Positions 1-5,835 of a DNA stretch of 6,014 nucleotides are shown piece after piece. The notes under the pieces were generated by a model that searched no databases, was not told where the DNA came from, and saw only the letters and a list, made by a program, of their open reading frames with translations. The stretch is taken from NCBI GenBank assembly GCA_034678545.1, contig JAXDBS010000064.1:1-6014 (forward strand), read 5' to 3'. A program made the translations under genes and the position numbers. Positions within the stretch are counted from its first letter, which is position 1; each line of letters opens with the position of its first letter. The stretch is from UBA5614 sp034678545 (GTDB lineage Bacteria; Cloacimonadota; Cloacimonadia; Cloacimonadales; Cloacimonadaceae).

Positions 1-152
1 GCTGTCTGTCGCATCATCAGGGAGGAGACGCCCACAAAGATAAGAGGATAGAGAATGAAAGGCAGGATAATGGTGGAAAATATGGTCCTCTTGTCGCGGA
101 ACATCTCCAGCATTTCCTTCCTGTATACTGTCACGGCCCGTTTAAAATTCAT
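1..152 (-). CDS. natB: ABC-2 type permease, NatB-like, N-terminal fragment (runs off the left edge)
   Basis: This reading frame is open from an ATG at 152-150 to the window edge, giving about 50 residues. It begins MNFKRAVTVYRKEMLEMFRD and continues with KRTIFSTIILPFILYPLIF, then a hydrophobic stretch. A short cytoplasmic arm with a KE(M/L)LE-RD-RT pattern leading into a first membrane helix with LP-LYPL is typical of NatB/ABC-2 exporter permeases. The start overlaps the last 11 nt of the ATPase gene, so the two are probably translationally coupled. A strong Shine-Dalgarno (GGAGGT on the minus strand, at 161-166) sits 8 nt upstream inside the ATPase gene and supports this start. The permease would form the membrane channel driven by the adjacent ATPase. 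The family call is fairly firm; a Na+ substrate is inference only. Most of the protein is missing. Confidence 0.8.
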   Translation of the reverse strand, partial: MNFKRAVTVYRKEMLEMFRDKRTIFSTIILPFILYPLIFVGVSSLMMRQT

Positions 153-906
153 GCGACTGCACCTCCGCTTCTGTCCGGCGGTTGATGTACGAGACGAAGA
201 TATCATCCAAGTCCTGTTGCTGGGCAGATTCCCTCATTTCCTCAAGTTTGCCGTCTGCCAGAAGTTTTCCCCTGTGGATCATGACAATGCGGTCGGCCAG
301 GCGCTCCGCTTCGCGCATGATATGGGTGCTGAAGAGGACGCACTTGCCCTGTTGTTTGCAGCTGCGGATAAAGGAGATGATATTGCGCGCCGTGAGGATG
401 TCCAGCCCGCTGGTGGGTTCGTCCAAAATCATGACAGGCGGGTCGTGAATGATGGAGCGCACGATCGAGACCTTCTGCTTCATGCCGGAGGAGAGGAAAT
501 CTATCTTTTTATCGAGGAAATCATCCATGTCCAGAAGCGAGGACATTTCGCTGATGCGCGCCCTGATCCGGCTGTCTTCCATTTCATACAGATGCCCGAA
601 ATATGTGATGAACTCACGGCCGGTCAGGCGGTTGTAGAGTCCGGTATCCCCGGACAGGAAGCCCAGGTTCTCGCGCACTTTCTGGGGTTGGGACAGAATA
701 TCGTATCCGTTCACCAGGGCAGTTCCCGAAGTGGGCTTCAACATCGTTGACAACACCCTCATCGTCGTGGTCTTGCCGGCTCCGTTCACTCCCAGCAGGC
801 AGACGATCTCCCCGTCCGCCGCCGAAAATGACAAATCATCCACAGCGAACAGGACTGTTCCATCCTTTTGCGGAAATGCTTTGCATAGGTTCCTGACTTC
901 TATCAT
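142..906 (-). CDS. natA: ABC exporter ATP-binding protein, NatA-like
   Basis: This 254-residue protein is a complete ABC ATPase that would power the NatB-like permease encoded next. Visible motifs are Walker A GVNGAGKTT (residues 39-47, Lys45), signature LSSGMKQ (138-144), Walker B VMILDEPT (158-165, catalytic Glu163), the D-loop SGLD (166-169) and the H-loop His195 in FSTHIM. The Q-loop region reads GFLSGDTGLYNRLTGRE and has no obvious Gln; a GDTGLY-RLT-RE block here is, from memory, characteristic of the NatA/ABC-2 subgroup. Length is normal for a single-domain ATPase. The ATG is preceded by GGGAGGA (914-920) with 7 nt spacing. The gene lies 65 nt after the decarboxylase beta gene and overlaps the permease gene by 11 nt. 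NatA of Bacillus is a Na+ exporter ATPase, and the neighbouring sodium pump makes that role attractive, but drug or other export by the same family cannot be excluded. Confidence 0.85.
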   Translation of the reverse strand: MIEVRNLCKAFPQKDGTVLFAVDDLSFSAADGEIVCLLGVNGAGKTTTMRVLSTMLKPTSGTALVNGYDILSQPQKVRENLGFLSGDTGLYNRLTGREFITYFGHLYEMEDSRIRARISEMSSLLDMDDFLDKKIDFLSSGMKQKVSIVRSIIHDPPVMILDEPTSGLDILTARNIISFIRSCKQQGKCVLFSTHIMREAERLADRIVMIHRGKLLADGKLEEMRESAQQQDLDDIFVSYINRRTEAEVQSHEF

Positions 907-939
907 GCGGAATTCCTCCCGGTTTGGTGTCCCTTGCTG

Positions 940-965
940 AAAAAGAAAATTGAACGGATCCGCTC
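940..965 (-). terminator. Weak hairpin plus U-rich tract between mmdB and natA
   Basis: Read on the minus strand, just after the mmdB stop, there is a short imperfect inverted repeat (GAGCG-GATC-CGTTC, 952-965, one G-T pair) followed by a pyrimidine tract (TTTTCTTTTT, 940-949). It could be a weak or attenuating terminator that lowers natAB expression relative to the pump genes. The stem is only 5 bp, so read-through into natA is likely and the assignment is tentative. Confidence 0.25.
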
Positions 966-971
966 CGGCAT

Positions 972-2099
972 TCAGTTTCCTAAAATACCGAGCAGAACGC
1001 CCGCCGCCACTGCTGAACCGATCACGCCGGCCACATTAGGCGCCATTGCGTGCATGAGCAGATAGTTGGATTTGTCATATTGCTGTCCGACGATTTGTGA
1101 AACCCTGGCCGAATCAGGCACGGCGCTCACTCCAGCGCTACCGATCAAAGGATTGATCTTCTCTTTCAGGAACAGGTTCATCAGCTTGGCGAAGAGCACA
1201 CCGGCCGCTGTGGCTACTGCAAATGACAAGGCTCCCAGCGCGAAGATCTTGATGGATTTGGCAGTCAGGAACACATTCGCGCTGGTGCTCGCTCCTACCG
1301 TCAGCCCGATCAGGATCGTCACCACATCCACCAAAACTGTCCGTGCTGATTGCGCCAAACGTTCGGTGACTGTGCTTTCCTTGAGCAGATTGCCAAGAAA
1401 GAGCATGGCTAAAAGTGTGATGCCGCCCGGTGCGATGAAGGTCGTGACGATCAGCCCGACAATCGGGAAGATGATCTTTTCCCGCTTGGAGACCAGGCGC
1501 GGCGTCTTCATGCGGATAACCCGCTCCTTCTTAGTCGTGAGCAGTTTCATTATGGGCGGTTGGATCACGGGGACCAGCGCCATGTAGGAATAGGCGGCGA
1601 TGGCGATCGGTCCGACCAGGTGGGGTGCGAGTTTGGAGGAGAGGTAAATCGATGTGGGGCCGTCTGCGCCGCCGATGATACCGATGGACGCCGCTTCCAA
1701 AATGTTGAATCCGAGCAGGAGAGAACCGGCAAAAGTGGCGAAGATCCCGAATTGCGCGGCTGCTCCTAGCAAAATCAGCTTGGGATTGGCGATCAGAGTG
1801 CTGAAATCGGTCATCGCTCCGATGCCCAGAAAAATGAGCGGCGGATAAAGGCCCTGGTTCACTCCAAAATACAGGTAATTCAGTACTGAGCCTTTATTAT
1901 ATACCCCTTGGCCCTGCTCGAAAATGCCGGGTATGTTACCGACCACGATCCCGAATCCGATGGGAACCAGCAGCAGCGGTTCAAACTCCTTGAAAATACC
2001 TAGCCAGATGAAGATCAGGCCCACGATAATCATCAGCAGATAACCTGCGTTAAGGTTTAGAAAAGAGGTTGTATGGAGAAACTGGATAAGTTCCTGCAT
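972..2099 (-). CDS. mmdB: Na+-translocating decarboxylase beta subunit (methylmalonyl-CoA decarboxylase type)
   Basis: This integral membrane protein of 375 residues decarboxylates carboxybiotin and couples the reaction to Na+ export. It is hydrophobic throughout, with many membrane segments. The family's signature residues are all present with exact spacing relative to Klebsiella OadB numbering as I recall it: Asp146 in GGADGPTS (OadB Asp203), Tyr172 26 residues later (Tyr229), and Asn316, Gly320, Ser325 and Arg332 in NPLIGSAGVSAVPDSARV (Asn373, Gly377, Ser382, Arg389). The C-terminal HAMAPNVAGVIGSAVAAG block is also typical. The length fits the compact MmdB/GcdB type rather than the longer OadB (about 430). 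It starts 5 nt after the biotin carrier stop, with a Shine-Dalgarno GGAGG (2110-2114) lying inside the end of that gene, so translation is probably coupled. All functional residues look intact. Confidence 0.95.
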   Translation of the reverse strand: MQELIQFLHTTSFLNLNAGYLLMIIVGLIFIWLGIFKEFEPLLLVPIGFGIVVGNIPGIFEQGQGVYNKGSVLNYLYFGVNQGLYPPLIFLGIGAMTDFSTLIANPKLILLGAAAQFGIFATFAGSLLLGFNILEAASIGIIGGADGPTSIYLSSKLAPHLVGPIAIAAYSYMALVPVIQPPIMKLLTTKKERVIRMKTPRLVSKREKIIFPIVGLIVTTFIAPGGITLLAMLFLGNLLKESTVTERLAQSARTVLVDVVTILIGLTVGASTSANVFLTAKSIKIFALGALSFAVATAAGVLFAKLMNLFLKEKINPLIGSAGVSAVPDSARVSQIVGQQYDKSNYLLMHAMAPNVAGVIGSAVAAGVLLGILGN

Positions 2100-2104
2100 C
2101 TGGT

Positions 2105-2818
2105 CTAAGCCTCCAATTCCAGGAGCACGTCGTTTTCTTTTACGGATGCGCCTTTGGTTACTTTCACGGCTTTGACCCTTCCGGCTACCGGGCTGTGGAT
2201 CTCCGATTCCATCTTCATCGCTTCCAGGATCAGGACTGTTTGCCCACCGGCGATCTCGTCTCCGGGCTGGACCAAAATATCCAGGATCAGGCCGGGCAAC
2301 GGCGCTTTGACCGTGTTGTCCCTGACTGCTTCCAAACGGTCGCTGGCGCGGCGGTTGAGGTGGGCTTTGTCCGGCTTGGCTTCTGAGGTGATCTCGTCGC
2401 TTTCCAGCGTGATCAGAATTTCGCCCTCCTGGACCAGCGCTCTTTCCTTGACATGTATTTTGGCTATCTTTCCTGAAACGGGCGCTGCGATCTCGCTCTG
2501 CATTTTCATCGCTTCCAGGACCAGGATGGGATCGCCTTTTTTCACCTGGTCGCCCTCCTTTACATTGATGGAAGCGATCACACCTGGCAACGGCGCTTTA
2601 ACGGCTCCGCTTTTCGCATCAAAGGAGGTCGAGAGCTGGGGCGCCACGGGCAGGGCTTTTTCCGCCCTTTCCAATTTCGGGACCTGGGCCTGCGAGTTGT
2701 CCTCGATCTCGATGTTATAATCGTGTCCGTTCACTCTGACCCGCGCGTGATCGGGGTTGAACTCCATGATTGACGCCTCGTATTTCTGGCCGTTGATGAT
2801 CAGTTTATAGGTCTTCAT
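2105..2818 (-). CDS. mmdC: Biotin carrier subunit with two tandem biotinyl domains (MmdC-like)
   Basis: This protein carries the biotin that shuttles the carboxyl group from MmdA in the cytoplasm to MmdB in the membrane. Residues 1-40 (MKTYKLIINGQKYEASI, then a VNGHDYNIEIE strand) are the usual N-terminal cap of decarboxylase biotin subunits. A Pro/Ala/Lys-rich linker follows (about 41-72). Two biotinyl domains come next, residues 73-139 and 170-236. Each starts VKAPLPG and holds LEAMKM, with the biotin-accepting lysines at 105 and 202, exactly 97 residues apart. The linker between the domains (140-169) is charged. From memory, MmdC subunits have one such domain and about 120-140 residues, so 237 residues with two is unusual. 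Both domains keep the lysine, the flanking Met residues and the PV-G turn, so both could be biotinylated. The start has AAAGGA at 2825-2830, 6 nt upstream. A lipoyl role is unlikely because AMKM is the biotin motif. Confidence 0.93.
   Translation of the reverse strand: MKTYKLIINGQKYEASIMEFNPDHARVRVNGHDYNIEIEDNSQAQVPKLERAEKALPVAPQLSTSFDAKSGAVKAPLPGVIASINVKEGDQVKKGDPILVLEAMKMQSEIAAPVSGKIAKIHVKERALVQEGEILITLESDEITSEAKPDKAHLNRRASDRLEAVRDNTVKAPLPGLILDILVQPGDEIAGGQTVLILEAMKMESEIHSPVAGRVKAVKVTKGASVKENDVLLELEA
2111..2602 (-). repeat. Internal tandem duplication of the biotinyl domain
   Basis: The stretches 2402-2602 (domain 1) and 2111-2311 (domain 2) encode two 67-residue biotinyl domains that align without gaps at a 291-nt offset. 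I count 33 identical residues of 67 (49%). At DNA level a few blocks are still nearly identical, for example ttcatcgcttccagga at 2214-2229 and 2505-2520, and ggcaacggcgcttt at 2295-2308 and 2586-2599. The amount of divergence argues against an assembly artefact and for an old in-frame duplication. Confidence 0.9.
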
Positions 2819-2838
2819 ATTCTATCCTTTGGACGGAT

Positions 2839-3687
2839 TTATTTACGGTTTAGGCCGCGGTTGGGCATGTTTAACAAACCTACGGCGCGCCAGATCCTGG
2901 CTGAACCGCGGCGGAAGGTCAAAGCCAGCCGCCGTCTTTCCTCGAGCTGGTATCTGTGGATCTCGAGAGCGCTTATTGCAGCAACGATCTCGTCGTTGGT
3001 GACGGTTGGATGCGTGGAAAGCAGCGCTCCTGGCTTCTTGGCCTTGGTGTGGTCCTGAGCCGGTTTGTCCTGCGTCAGCAGATTGATGTGCTTCAACTGC
3101 AGGATAATGATGCTCGTGATGAACAAGGCAGAAAAAACAACGATTATCCCGACCAGGATGATGTTATTGCCCATCGTTCCCAGAGTCGCACGAAACTTGT
3201 CCTGCGCAGACAGGACCGAATCGATAGGAAGGTTAAGCGACTGGATGGTGCGGTCGTTCAAGGTTTGGTCCACGGGATCGAGGCCCAGCAGATACTTCAG
3301 TCTTTTCAGCGGGATTTTGTGTTGCTCGGAGATCTGCCTCAATGTATTAGTATCATTGAATCCGTAGTGAAGGGTCTCCTGGGCCAACAAAATACTGTAA
3401 ACCGGAATCCCCAGCTGGCGCAGGCGCATCTTGTCCAGCCGGGTGTTGTCCGCGTCCAGACCAAGTTGCTCTTTCAGGGCAGTCAGATTCAACTGCAGGC
3501 TGTCGGCAGCTTCTTTCAGAGTGTTGCTGTCTGTGATCCCATATTCCGTTTTCAGCCTGGCTTCGATTATCTTGAGCAGGCTGTCCGACATGGCTCTGAT
3601 GTCCGCGGAGGCGGAATCGGGCTCAGCCTGGGCAAACGCCGCCAAGCTGATAAGCAAAACCAGAGAGATGATAATGTATCTCGACAT
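2839..3687 (-). CDS. OadG/MmdD-like membrane subunit with a secreted N-terminal repeat domain
   Basis: This protein of 282 residues has four parts. Residues 1-21 are a Sec signal peptide (hydrophobic core, cleavage likely after AQA). Residues 22-172 are a hydrophilic, mainly helical extracytoplasmic region with two gapless repeats (48-104 and 107-163). Residues 175-197 are one membrane helix. The cytoplasmic tail (198-282) is Lys/Arg-rich and includes DEIVAAISALEIHRYQLEE and, near the end, IWRAVGLLNMPNR. One helix followed by a linker and an E(I/V)-AAISA segment is the pattern of OadG/MmdD small subunits, which assemble the soluble transferase with the membrane subunit. Location between mmdA and mmdC supports that role. 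Known MmdD/OadG proteins are much shorter (about 80-120 residues, from memory) and lack the N-terminal domain. There is only a weak Shine-Dalgarno; the start is 10 nt after the mmdA stop, suggesting translational coupling. The OadG link rests on weak similarity plus context. Confidence 0.78.
   Translation of the reverse strand: MSRYIIISLVLLISLAAFAQAEPDSASADIRAMSDSLLKIIEARLKTEYGITDSNTLKEAADSLQLNLTALKEQLGLDADNTRLDKMRLRQLGIPVYSILLAQETLHYGFNDTNTLRQISEQHKIPLKRLKYLLGLDPVDQTLNDRTIQSLNLPIDSVLSAQDKFRATLGTMGNNIILVGIIVVFSALFITSIIILQLKHINLLTQDKPAQDHTKAKKPGALLSTHPTVTNDEIVAAISALEIHRYQLEERRRLALTFRRGSARIWRAVGLLNMPNRGLNRK
3199..3546 (-). repeat. Two 59-residue-period protein repeats in the extracytoplasmic domain
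   Basis: Residues 48-104 (3376-3546) and 107-163 (3199-3369) of the OadG-like protein align without gaps at an offset of 59. I count 20 identities in 57 positions (35%). Shared landmarks are YG-x-x-D-x-NTL, a central L-x-x-L-K then LGLD, and a final IP/LP, S-x-L-x-AQ(E/D) segment. Each unit looks like a small helical module. The DNA has diverged, so this is a protein-level repeat. Confidence 0.8.
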
Positions 3688-3697
3688 CGGTTTTGGC

Positions 3698-5248
3698 CTA
3701 CAATGGGATGTTTCCGTGTTTGCGCGGCGGGATGCTGTCCTTTTTGTTGGCGAGCATTTCCAGGGCGCGGATCAGGCGGAATCGAGTCCGCGACGGCTCT
3801 ATTATGTCATCGATGTATCCCTTTTCCGCCGCTTGCATGGGATTGGCGAATTTGGCCCGGTACTCCTCCTCTCGCTCTGCCAAAGTCTTCTTCGGGTCGG
3901 CGCTGTCCTGCGCCTCTTTGCGGAAGATCACCTCGACCGCGCCTTTGGGGCCCATCACGGCAATCTCAGCCGTGGGCCAGGCGTACACGAGGTCGGCGCG
4001 CATGTGCCGGCTGTTCATCACGCAGTAAGCGCCGCCGTAGGCTTTGCGCAGGATGACAGTGATCTTGGGCACGGTCGCTTCGGCAAAAGCGTACAGCAGC
4101 TTGGCGCCGCTGCGGATTATACCGTTGTGTTCCTGGTTGGTGCCAGGGAGGAAGCCGGGCACGTCTTCCAATACGATGAGCGGGATGTTGAAGGAATCGC
4201 AGAAACGGACAAATCTCGCACCTTTAATCGAGGCATTGATGTCGAGGACGCCTGCCAAAACCTTGGGCTGGTTGGCCACGATGCCAACCGGGTAACCGTT
4301 CATCCGCGCGAATCCCACCACAAGGTTCTGGGCAAAGTTGCGCGCCACTTCCAAAAACTCGTTCTCGTCCGCGATGCTGTGGATGACCTCCAAAATGTCA
4401 TACGGCTTGTTCGGGTTGTCGGGAACGATGCTGTCCAGCTCTTCGCAGCTTCGGCTGATCAGGTCCGCGGTCGGGAAATAGGGCGGATCTTCCAGGTTGT
4501 TGGAGGGCAGGTAGCTCAGAAGTTTCTTGATCAGGAGCATGGTCTCCACTTCGCTGTCAGTGACGAACTGCGCCACGCCGCTGCGGGACGAATGCACCTG
4601 CGGGCCGCCCAGCGCCTCCGTGGAAACCGTTTCATTTAGTACTGTCTTGACCACCTTGGGGCCGGTCACGAACATATAGCTGTTCTTGCTGTCCATGATC
4701 ACGAAGTCCGTGATGGCCGGGGAATAGACGGCTCCGCCGGCGCAGGGTCCGAGGATAGCTGAGATCTGGGGCACCACTCCGGAGGCCATGACGTTGCGCC
4801 AGAATATTTCCGCATAACCCGCCAGGGCGTCCACGCCTTCCTGGATGCGCGCTCCGCCGGAATCGTTCAACCCGATCACGGGGCAACCGTTGCGGATGGC
4901 CATGTCCATGATCTTGCAGATCTTTTCCGCGTAGGTCCGCGAAAGCGAGCCGCCGAACACCGTGAAGTCCTGCGCGAATATGTATACGACACGTTCGTTG
5001 ATCGTCGCGCAGCCGGTCACCACGCCGTCGCCGGGATACTTCGTCTTTTCCATCCCGAAGTCGTGGCACTGGTGCGTGACAAACAGATCAAATTCCTCGA
5101 AGCTATCCGGGTCAACCAGCAGGTCTATGCGTTCCCGCGCTGTCAGCTTGCCTTTCTGGTGCTGTTCCTCGATCCGCTTCTCGCCGCCGCCCAGCTTGGC
5201 GTTGTCCCGCTGCTCCCTCATTTCGAGGATGGACTTTGGTGTCTCCAT
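3698..5248 (-). CDS. mmdA: Methylmalonyl-CoA decarboxylase alpha subunit / acyl-CoA carboxyltransferase
   Basis: This soluble cytoplasmic subunit of 516 residues transfers the carboxyl group of an acyl-CoA, most likely (S)-methylmalonyl-CoA, to biotin on the carrier. It is a full-length carboxyltransferase of the propionyl-CoA carboxylase beta type with two crotonase-like halves. Visible blocks are QDFTVFGGSLS (93-103), LNDSGGARIQEGV (127-139), GPCAGGAVYSPA (167-178, first oxyanion Gly-Gly-Ala), EDVPGFLPGTNQEHNGIIR (361-379), RKAYGGAYCVMNSRHM (401-416, second oxyanion site), GPKGAVEVIFRKE (433-445), and the C-terminal PRKHGNIPL. No biotin or biotin carboxylase domain is fused. The ATG is preceded by AGAGGA (5255-5260) at 6 nt, and an in-frame stop lies two codons upstream, so the start is well fixed. 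As first gene of a cluster with MmdB and a biotin carrier, it is assigned to the decarboxylase rather than to an ATP-dependent carboxylase. Glutaconyl-CoA or malonyl-CoA as substrate cannot be excluded. Confidence 0.93.
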   Translation of the reverse strand: METPKSILEMREQRDNAKLGGGEKRIEEQHQKGKLTARERIDLLVDPDSFEEFDLFVTHQCHDFGMEKTKYPGDGVVTGCATINERVVYIFAQDFTVFGGSLSRTYAEKICKIMDMAIRNGCPVIGLNDSGGARIQEGVDALAGYAEIFWRNVMASGVVPQISAILGPCAGGAVYSPAITDFVIMDSKNSYMFVTGPKVVKTVLNETVSTEALGGPQVHSSRSGVAQFVTDSEVETMLLIKKLLSYLPSNNLEDPPYFPTADLISRSCEELDSIVPDNPNKPYDILEVIHSIADENEFLEVARNFAQNLVVGFARMNGYPVGIVANQPKVLAGVLDINASIKGARFVRFCDSFNIPLIVLEDVPGFLPGTNQEHNGIIRSGAKLLYAFAEATVPKITVILRKAYGGAYCVMNSRHMRADLVYAWPTAEIAVMGPKGAVEVIFRKEAQDSADPKKTLAEREEEYRAKFANPMQAAEKGYIDDIIEPSRTRFRLIRALEMLANKKDSIPPRKHGNIPL

Positions 5249-5267
5249 ACGCTATCCTCTTCCAGTT

Positions 5268-5284
5268 ATTGATTTTTAGTCAAT
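5268..5284. promoter_or_regulatory. Short palindrome overlapping the predicted mmdA transcription start
   Basis: Plus-strand ATTGA at 5268-5272 and TCAAT at 5280-5284 form a perfect 5-bp inverted repeat around a 7-nt AT-rich centre. It lies 20-36 nt upstream of the mmdA ATG. Its position would suit an operator. The TTGA/TCAA arms recall CRP/FNR-type boxes, but the spacing is one base longer than the FNR consensus as I know it. It could be chance in AT-rich DNA. Confidence 0.3.
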
Positions 5285-5309
5285 TTAGAAAAGCTGCCTT
5301 TTTCGTAAA
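5282..5309 (-). promoter_or_regulatory. Candidate sigma70-type promoter for the mmd operon
   Basis: On the minus strand, TTTACG (5304-5309) and TAAATT (5282-5287) are separated by 16 nt; each matches 4 of 6 bases of the -35 and -10 consensus. The stretch is distinctly AT-rich compared with the sequence on either side and sits immediately upstream of mmdA, predicting a leader of roughly 25 nt. Only the position and composition make it credible. Confidence 0.35.
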
Positions 5310-5324
5310 GATATTTCAGCTTTT
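5289..5324. promoter_or_regulatory. Perfect 8-bp inverted repeat upstream of mmdA
   Basis: Plus-strand aaaagctg (5289-5296) is matched by cagctttt (5317-5324), 8 of 8 bp, with a 20-nt centre. The repeat spans the candidate -35 element and the spacer, so a bound dimeric regulator would block or assist polymerase. It is not followed by a T-run and lies upstream of the predicted start site, so an operator is more likely than a terminator. No regulator gene is in the window. Confidence 0.35.
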
Positions 5325-5423
5325 AACCTGATCCCTCATTCCTTCTCCCGGTCACACCGGAAAAGTGAGAGGACGGATTCTGCCGCCCCCTGTAGATGAC
5401 CTTTTGCTCTCTCGCGCCTTCAC

Positions 5424-5458
5424 GGTTATGTGTTATGAGTTACGGGTGACACATTACC
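5424..5458. repeat. Imperfect palindrome built on degenerate GTTATGA-like heptamers
   Basis: Plus-strand ggttatgtgt (5424-5433) pairs with acacattacc (5449-5458) at 9 of 10 positions around a 15-nt loop. The same stretch reads as four decaying heptamers from 5425 to 5452: gttatgt, gttatga, gttacgg, gtgacac. Such heptamer tracts occur as intergenic minisatellites in some environmental bacteria, from memory. Function is unknown. Confidence 0.45.
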
Positions 5459-5566
5459 AGAAAGTCGTTCCTCGCTGGACGGGGTTCTTAAAAGCAGAGC
5501 CTTTGGGGTGTCTTGACGGGGGACCCAGGATCAGCGAAGGTAGGCGCGTGAAAAGATAAAACTGGA

Positions 5567-5584
5567 TCCCGGCCTGCGCCGGGA
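5567..5584. repeat. GC-rich REP-like hairpin
   Basis: Plus-strand tcccggc (5567-5573) and gccggga (5578-5584) make a perfect 7-bp stem with loop ctgc. It is flanked by tgga on the left and agatcg on the right. This form (TGGAT-CCCGGC hairpin in intergenic DNA) resembles dispersed REP-like elements of many bacteria. There is no T-run on either side, so it is not a classic terminator. A second copy is not present in the window, so repeat status is unproven. Confidence 0.4.
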
Positions 5585-5810
5585 AGATCGTAGGAACAAG
5601 AGCCCCGCCTGTAAGAAAAAAGAGGCCGGGTCACACACACGGCCGCCGGAGGGGAAGGGGAGAAGGAGTATGGCTAATGTGCTAATTTGCGAATCTACTC
5701 TCATGAGTTCAACCTCGGGCGAGGGCATCTATGACCGGGGCGGTTAAGCGGCCGGACTTTAGGCAAAGGGGCAGATCTTTCCCTCCAAGCTGATGAAGTC
5801 TCCCATCCCC

Positions 5811-5835
5811 GGGCTGATGATTCCATCGCCCTTTT
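5811..5835 (+). terminator. Terminator-like hairpin on the plus strand
   Basis: GGGC-(T)-GATG pairs with CATCGCCC around loop ATTC: an 8-bp stem with one bulged T (5811-5831), followed by TTTT (5832-5835). It has the form of a weak intrinsic terminator for plus-strand transcription, yet no plus-strand gene is seen before it. GCTGATGA also occurs at 5789-5796, 24 nt before its copy at 5813-5820, so the hairpin may be part of a short degenerate repeat. Confidence 0.25.

Noticed and set aside
55..750. Plus-strand frame of 231 codons
   Set aside because: Antisense to natA, whose Walker A, signature and Walker B motifs are all on the minus strand.
2105..2818. Lipoyl carrier rather than biotin carrier
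   Set aside because: Both domains have AMKM, the biotin-accepting motif, and the neighbours are biotin-dependent enzymes.
2956..4056. Plus-strand frame of 366 codons
   Set aside because: Antisense to the OadG-like gene and the end of mmdA; its product is low in recognisable structure and it has no plausible context.
3431..4639. Long open frame of 402 codons on the plus strand
   Set aside because: It lies antisense across mmdA and the OadG-like gene, whose minus-strand proteins have clear family motifs. The plus-strand product has no recognisable domain; it is a codon-bias shadow.
4632..5069. Second minus-strand frame of 145 codons inside mmdA
   Set aside because: Out of frame with mmdA and very Arg-rich, typical of a +1 shadow in GC-rich coding DNA.
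3698..5248. ATP-dependent propionyl-CoA carboxylase beta subunit
   Set aside because: No biotin carboxylase gene is in the window, while MmdB and a membrane subunit are directly linked, favouring the decarboxylase; it remains a minor alternative.
5365..5559. Plus-strand frame of 64 codons
   Set aside because: It runs across the heptamer/palindrome element; its product reads like translated intergenic repeat and it lacks a good ribosome binding site.
5531..5728. Minus-strand frame of 65 codons
   Set aside because: It includes the GC hairpin and its translation (RRRPGSS-like) is the usual product of palindromic repeats.
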